Positions 14,461-20,131 of a DNA stretch of 20,131 nucleotides are shown in pieces (position 1 is the stretch's first letter; each line of letters opens with the position of its first letter). Made by a program: the position numbers and the translations under genes. Source of the DNA: an uncultured Gammaproteobacteria bacterium (GTDB lineage: Bacteria; Pseudomonadota; Gammaproteobacteria; Xanthomonadales; Xanthomonadaceae); assembly GCA_946885735.1 (NCBI GenBank), contig CAMPGW010000053.1, positions 1-20,131 on the forward strand, in the 5' to 3' direction. Below the pieces are notes generated by a model. That model did no database searches. It was not told the DNA's origin and worked only from the letters and a program-made list of their open reading frames with translations.

Positions 14461-15159
14461 ATGTCGCGAGTGACCCTGGGTTGCCTCCTGGCCGCCGGCC
14501 TGGCCGTGGCGGCCGCGAGCGCGGCGCCCCTGCACGCCGCGGAGCCCGCCGGGACCGCGGCGCGGACAGCGCGCGTGCAGCTCGATGTCTTCACCCGGGG
14601 CTTGAAAGGCCTGGATTCGAGCTTCAGCCAGCAGGTGTTCGATCCCAACGGCCGCAAGTCCGATTCGAGCGCGGGCACCGTGCGCATGTCGGCGCCGCGG
14701 CAGTTTCGCTGGGAATACCGCGTGCCGGCGCCGCAGACGATCGTCGCCGACGGCGACCACATCTGGATCTACGACCCGGAACTGGAGCAGGTGACGGTGC
14801 GCCAGCAGAGTCTGGAAGAGCAGGACAGCCCGCTGTCGGTGCTGATCGACCCCACCGAGCTCGACCGCCAGTACCGGGTCAGCGAGGGCGGCCGCAGCGC
14901 GGGCCTGGACTGGCTCGTGCTCAAGCCCCGGCAGGCCGAGGATGCTCCCTTCCAGAAGGCGCGCCTGGGCTTTGGCGCCAAGGGCCTGGCGAAGATGGAA
15001 CTCACCGACGGCCTTGGACAGCGCACGGTCATCGCTTTCGGCGCCTGGAAGCGCAACCCGGCCTTCCCGGCGGGGACGTTCCGCTTCACGCCGCCCAAGG
15101 GCGTGGACGTGGTCGGTAGCGTCAGCCCGGCCGCCCAGGTCACGCCGCTGCGCGATTGA
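14461..15159 (+). CDS. lolA: Outer-membrane lipoprotein carrier protein LolA
   Basis: The periplasmic chaperone that ferries lipoproteins from LolCDE to LolB. It has 232 residues with a signal peptide ending about residue 26 (LAVAAASAAPLHA). The mature part shows the LolA pattern: GLKGLDSSFSQQVFD, GTVRMSAPRQFRWEY, then IVADGDHIWIYDPELEQVTV. The ATG at 14461 has a GGGAG 8 nt upstream. An in-frame ATG at 14446 is less likely because it overlaps that ribosome-binding site and lengthens the signal peptide. It lies 66 bp after ftsK and 34 bp before rarA, as in E. coli ftsK-lolA-rarA. Confidence 0.95.
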   Translation: MSRVTLGCLLAAGLAVAAASAAPLHAAEPAGTAARTARVQLDVFTRGLKGLDSSFSQQVFDPNGRKSDSSAGTVRMSAPRQFRWEYRVPAPQTIVADGDHIWIYDPELEQVTVRQQSLEEQDSPLSVLIDPTELDRQYRVSEGGRSAGLDWLVLKPRQAEDAPFQKARLGFGAKGLAKMELTDGLGQRTVIAFGAWKRNPAFPAGTFRFTPPKGVDVVGSVSPAAQVTPLRD

Positions 15160-15182
15160 TCCGCCGACGGCGGCAGGCTGGT

Positions 15183-15188
15183 TAGAAT
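15183..15188 (+). promoter_or_regulatory. Possible -10 box of rarA
   Basis: TAGAAT, one mismatch from consensus, is separated by five bases from the rarA ATG at 15194. As with clpS, the start site would fall at the start codon, giving a leaderless message. No Shine-Dalgarno sequence precedes rarA. No good -35 is seen; a small GC hairpin (15161-15173) occupies that place. Confidence 0.4.
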
Positions 15189-15193
15189 CGGCC

Positions 15194-16540
15194 ATGCGCG
15201 CGCGTCCACCCGCCAGCGAATCATTGTTCCAGCCGCCCGCTGGCCTGCGCCCGCTGGCCGAGCGCATGCGCCCGGCCACGCTCGACGAGATGGTCGGGCA
15301 GCAGCGCCTGCTGGCGCCGTCGTCGGCGTTGCGGCGCGCGATCGAATCCGGCCACGTCCATTCGATGATCCTGTGGGGGCCGCCGGGCTGCGGCAAGACC
15401 ACCCTGGCGCTGTTGCTCGCGCGTTACAGCGAGGCCGAATTCCAGGCGATCTCGGCCGTGCTGTCAGGCTTGCCGGAGGTGCGACGAGTGCTTGCAGAGG
15501 CCGAGCAGCGCTTCGCCGAGGGCCGCCGCACGGTGCTGTTCGTGGACGAGGTGCACCGCTTCAACAAGGCGCAACAGGATGCTTTCCTGCCGCATATCGA
15601 GCGCGGCTCGATCCTGTTCGTCGGCGCCACCACCGAGAACCCCAGTTTTGAATTGAACTCGGCGCTGCTCTCGCGCTGCCGCGTCCACGTGATGGAGGCG
15701 GTATCGGCGAAGGACATCGAGGCGGCATTATGCCGTGCGCTCGCCGACGAGGAGCGCGGCCTCGGCCGCATGCGCCTGCGGATCGCCGACGAGGAACTCG
15801 AGTCGATCGCACAGGCGGCCGATGGCGACGTGCGCCGCGGCCTGACGCTTCTCGAGATCGCGGCGGAACTGGCCGGGGAGGAGGGCGGGCAGATCACCCG
15901 CGACACCCTGGTGCAGGTGCTGGCCGATCGCAGCCGTCGCTTCGACAAGCAGGGCGATCGCTTCTACGACCAGATCTCCGCGCTGCACAAGAGCGTTCGC
16001 AGCTCCAATCCCGATGCCGCCCTGTACTGGTTCGCGCGCATGCTCGATGGCGGCGCCGACGCCGCCTACCTGGCGCGGCGCCTGACGCGGATGGCGGTCG
16101 AGGACATCGGTCTTGCCGACCCGCGCGCCCTGCAGATGGCGATCGAGGCCTGGGACGCCTACGACAGGCTCGGCAGTCCCGAAGGCGACCTCGCACTCGC
16201 GCAGGTGGTCATCTACCTGTCGACCTGCGCGAAGTCGAACGCCGCCTACCTGGCCTGGGGCGAGGCGCGCGGCGACGTCGCGGCGCACGGCAGCCTCGAG
16301 GTGCCGATGCACCTGCGCAATGCGCCGACCAGACTGATGAAGCAACTCGGACACGGCGCCGGCTACCAGTACGACCATGACGCCGCCGGTGGCGTCGCGC
16401 TCGGGCAGACCGGCTTCCCGGATGCGATGGGGGAGAAACAGTACTATCGGCCGGTGGAACGGGGCCTTGAAATCCGCCTGAAGGAAAAGCTCGACGCCTT
16501 GCGCGCTGCACGCGCGTCTGCGCGGAGCGACGCGCCGTGA
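15194..16540 (+). CDS. rarA: Replication-associated recombination protein RarA
   Basis: A tetrameric AAA+ ATPase of the MgsA/WRNIP1 family acting at stalled replication forks. It has 448 residues against 447 in E. coli. Walker A is GPPGCGKTT (62-70) and Walker B is TVLFVDEVHRF (D118-E119). The sensor motif GATTENPSFELNSALLSRC and the C-terminal tetramerisation region (from HKSVRSSNPDAALYWFARML to the GEKQYYRP end) are all present. The ATG at 15194 is used because the frame upstream lies within lolA. It ends with a GTGA overlap on crcB (16537-16540), so crcB translation is probably coupled to rarA. Confidence 0.96.
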   Translation: MRARPPASESLFQPPAGLRPLAERMRPATLDEMVGQQRLLAPSSALRRAIESGHVHSMILWGPPGCGKTTLALLLARYSEAEFQAISAVLSGLPEVRRVLAEAEQRFAEGRRTVLFVDEVHRFNKAQQDAFLPHIERGSILFVGATTENPSFELNSALLSRCRVHVMEAVSAKDIEAALCRALADEERGLGRMRLRIADEELESIAQAADGDVRRGLTLLEIAAELAGEEGGQITRDTLVQVLADRSRRFDKQGDRFYDQISALHKSVRSSNPDAALYWFARMLDGGADAAYLARRLTRMAVEDIGLADPRALQMAIEAWDAYDRLGSPEGDLALAQVVIYLSTCAKSNAAYLAWGEARGDVAAHGSLEVPMHLRNAPTRLMKQLGHGAGYQYDHDAAGGVALGQTGFPDAMGEKQYYRPVERGLEIRLKEKLDALRAARASARSDAP

Positions 16541-16923
16541 ACTGGAGCCTGCTGGCCGTGGTGATGGCAGGTGGGGCGCTTGGCGCCGCTGGCCGCCATC
16601 TGGTCGGAGGCTGGATGCTGCGCCACGCGGGCGATGGACTGCCGTGGGGAACGCTGGCCGTGAACCTGTTCGGCTCCTTCGCCGCCGGCCTGCTGTTCGC
16701 CTGGCTGGAAGGCCGCGGTCCCAGCGCCCTGTACTGGCGCGCCTTCCTCCTCGTCGGAGTACTGGGCGCGCTCACGACGTATTCGGCCCTCATGCTCGAG
16801 CTGCTGATGTTCGGTCGCAGCGGACGCACCGGCGCGATGCTGGCCTACCTCGCGCTCAGCCTGGTCTCCGGCTTCGTCCTGGTGTGGCTGGGCGCACGCC
16901 TGGGCGGCTGGCTGCGCGGCTGA
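16537..16923 (+). CDS. crcB: Fluoride channel/exporter CrcB (Fluc), variant pore
   Basis: A small inner-membrane protein that works as an antiparallel dimer letting F- leave the cell. It has 128 residues with four hydrophobic helices. The family motifs GGALGAAGR (12-20) and GTLAVNLFGSF (38-48, including the conserved N43) are intact. The third motif, usually GxTTFSTF, reads GALTTYSAL (78-85... ending at L86-adjacent positions), placing Tyr at 82 and Leu at 85 where Fluc proteins typically have pore-lining Phe residues. The GTG start overlaps the rarA stop by 4 bp. No fluoride riboswitch is possible at this coupled start, and none was seen upstream. Confidence 0.88.
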   Translation: MNWSLLAVVMAGGALGAAGRHLVGGWMLRHAGDGLPWGTLAVNLFGSFAAGLLFAWLEGRGPSALYWRAFLLVGVLGALTTYSALMLELLMFGRSGRTGAMLAYLALSLVSGFVLVWLGARLGGWLRG

Positions 16924-16985
16924 GTTGCAGCCCGTCGCGGGCAGGCATAGCCTGCAGCCTTCACCCACCTGGGGAGAGGCGTGAC

Positions 16986-17549
16986 ATGCGCGTATTGCTG
17001 GCGGGGCTCATCGGTGGCGTGGTGTTCTTCCTGTGGGGCGCGGTTGCGCACATGGCCCTGCCGATCGGCGAAATGGGGATGAGGGCGCCCACCAACGAGG
17101 AGGCCGTGCTGGCGGCGCTGCGCGAAGGCCTGCCTGCCGAGGGTGCCTACTATCTCCCGTACCTGTCGCCGGACCAGATGGGCGACGAGGCCGCCACGCG
17201 GGCCTACTCGGCGCGGGCGACCAGCAACCCCTATGCCTGGATCGTCTACCAGCCGCAGGGGCGCGACAGCCTGCAGATGGGTTCGAACATGGCGCTCCAA
17301 TTCGCTTCGGGGACGCTGGCGGCCTTGCTCATGGCCTGGCTGATGGGGCTGGGCGAGTTCGGTTTCGCACGGCGACTCGGCATCGCGGCGGCGCTCGGAA
17401 TCTTCGCCTGGCTGGCGATCAGCGTCCCGTACTGGAACTGGTACCGATTCCCGCTCGATCTCACCCTGGCCAACCTGATCGAGCAGGCCGTGGGTTGGGT
17501 GCTCGCGGGATCCGCCACGGCATGGTGGCTGGGTCGCAGCCGACGCTGA
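16986..17549 (+). CDS. Conserved-looking membrane protein, unknown function
   Basis: A 187-residue protein with one N-terminal hydrophobic helix (about 2-24), a polar segment (about 25-98), then three helices (about 101-121, 131-150 and 161-183). The polar segment contains GMRAPTNEEAVLAALREGLP and YYLPYLSPDQMGDEAA and is probably periplasmic. No catalytic motif is recognised and I cannot name the family. The GAGAGG about 6 nt before the ATG is a good ribosome-binding site. It lies 62 bp after crcB; a small hairpin, GCAGGC-ata-GCCTGC (16941-16955), sits in that gap. A terminator-like hairpin follows at 17585-17618. Confidence 0.82.
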   Translation: MRVLLAGLIGGVVFFLWGAVAHMALPIGEMGMRAPTNEEAVLAALREGLPAEGAYYLPYLSPDQMGDEAATRAYSARATSNPYAWIVYQPQGRDSLQMGSNMALQFASGTLAALLMAWLMGLGEFGFARRLGIAAALGIFAWLAISVPYWNWYRFPLDLTLANLIEQAVGWVLAGSATAWWLGRSRR

Positions 17550-17569
17550 GCGCAGGCGGCCAAAGTTCG

Positions 17570-19865
<2,296 letters not shown>

Positions 19866-19866
19866 G

Positions 19867-20025
19867 TCAGTCCTTGCCAGCCAGTTCGATGCGCACCAAG
19901 CCGGCCTTGCTGGCGCTCTCCAGCACGCTCGCCAGCAACTGGTAGTCGGCGCCCTCGTCGGCGGAGAGTTCGAGCTTTGGTTGCAGCATCGCGTCCGCTC
20001 TGCCTGCCGTTGGAGATTCAGGAAG
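19867..20025 (-). pseudogene. Truncated ExbD/TolR-like C-terminal fragment
   Basis: The minus strand reads in frame from the tRNA end to a TGA at 19867-19869. The last 37 residues (QPKLELSADEGADYQLLASV and onward to RIELAGKD) fit the periplasmic C-terminal domain of ExbD/TolR proteins, with the usual pattern of a strand, 'AD', Tyr, a helix and a final Gly-x-x-x-Ile strand. The membrane helix and N-terminal half expected of a roughly 135-residue ExbD are absent, because the sequence directly upstream is tRNA-Ser. The only ATG (19989) would give 40 residues. I infer a broken remnant; a genuine small ORF is less likely. Confidence 0.55.
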
Positions 20026-20113
20026 TGGCGGAGAGAGTGGGATTCGAACCCACGGAAGGTTGCCCTTCGCCGGTTTTCAAGACCGGTGCCTTAAACCGCT
20101 CGGCCATCTCTCC
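20026..20113 (-). tRNA. tRNA-Ser (anticodon UGA)
   Basis: An 88-nt class II tRNA on the minus strand with an encoded CCA (20026-20028). The 7-bp acceptor stem pairs 20107-20113 with 20030-20036, and the discriminator is G. The anticodon loop reads CTTGAAA with TGA in the centre, flanked by the ACCGG/CCGGT anticodon stem. The long variable arm and the GGTTCGAATCC T-arm are typical of serine tRNAs. It reads UCA-type serine codons, with wobble. Confidence 0.96.
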
Positions 20114-20131
20114 GTTGTTCCGCAACCGCGT

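Noticed and set aside
14461..14484. Possible lipobox at Cys8 of LolA
   Set aside because: The residues before the Cys (TLG) sit at the very start of the hydrophobic region and do not fit a lipobox at the end of a signal peptide; LolA is a soluble periplasmic carrier.
15161..15173. Small GC hairpin after lolA as a terminator
   Set aside because: Only a 5-bp stem with a 3-nt loop and no T-tract; insufficient for an intrinsic terminator.
16924..16985. Search for a fluoride riboswitch near crcB
   Set aside because: crcB begins within the rarA stop codon, leaving no leader, and the only nearby structure (16941-16955) is a short hairpin downstream of crcB without riboswitch features.

Overview
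The window looks like a GC-rich gammaproteobacterial chromosome of the Xanthomonadales (Lysobacter/Luteimonas/Xanthomonas-like). This is inferred from the very high GC, the protein wording, and the gene order; no database search was run. It is almost entirely conserved housekeeping DNA. I see no phage, transposase, CRISPR, toxin or secretion genes and no undescribed multi-gene system. The interest lies in small details.

Layout. Positions 1-324 are non-coding and hold two inverted copies of a palindromic intergenic repeat. Positions 325-5866 are a minus-strand run. It is transcribed as YbjN-like exported protein -> nudJ -> mnmA -> hflD, with start and stop codons abutting or overlapping, followed 96 bp later by the aconitase gene acnA. 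Divergent from it, clpS and clpA (5976-8693, plus) encode the N-degron adaptor and the ClpAP unfoldase. A strong bidirectional terminator (8717-8746) separates clpA from a convergent minus-strand operon, read trxB -> COG3146-type acyltransferase -> aat -> infA (11878 down to 8763). From 12067 the plus strand carries ftsK, lolA, rarA, crcB, a 4-TM membrane protein, serS and a LysR regulator, ending at 19865. The right edge has a truncated ExbD/TolR-like tail and tRNA-Ser(UGA), both on the minus strand.

How the genes relate. Aat adds Leu/Phe to N-termini, ClpS recognises such N-degrons and ClpA unfolds the substrates, so three parts of one pathway lie together. The order clpS-clpA / infA-aat-...-trxB / ftsK-lolA-rarA-serS matches the familiar E. 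coli order. The differences are an acyltransferase where E. coli has cydDC, crcB plus a membrane gene between rarA and serS, and no lrp. The nudJ-mnmA-hflD group matches a second E. coli cluster.

Points worth a second look: a compensatory base change between the two palindromic repeats; apparently leaderless clpS and rarA; a CrcB with Tyr and Leu where the Phe-box residues are expected; a hairpin built over the serS -10 box; a LysR gene translationally coupled to serS; and a decapitated exbD tail abutting the 3' end of a tRNA gene.
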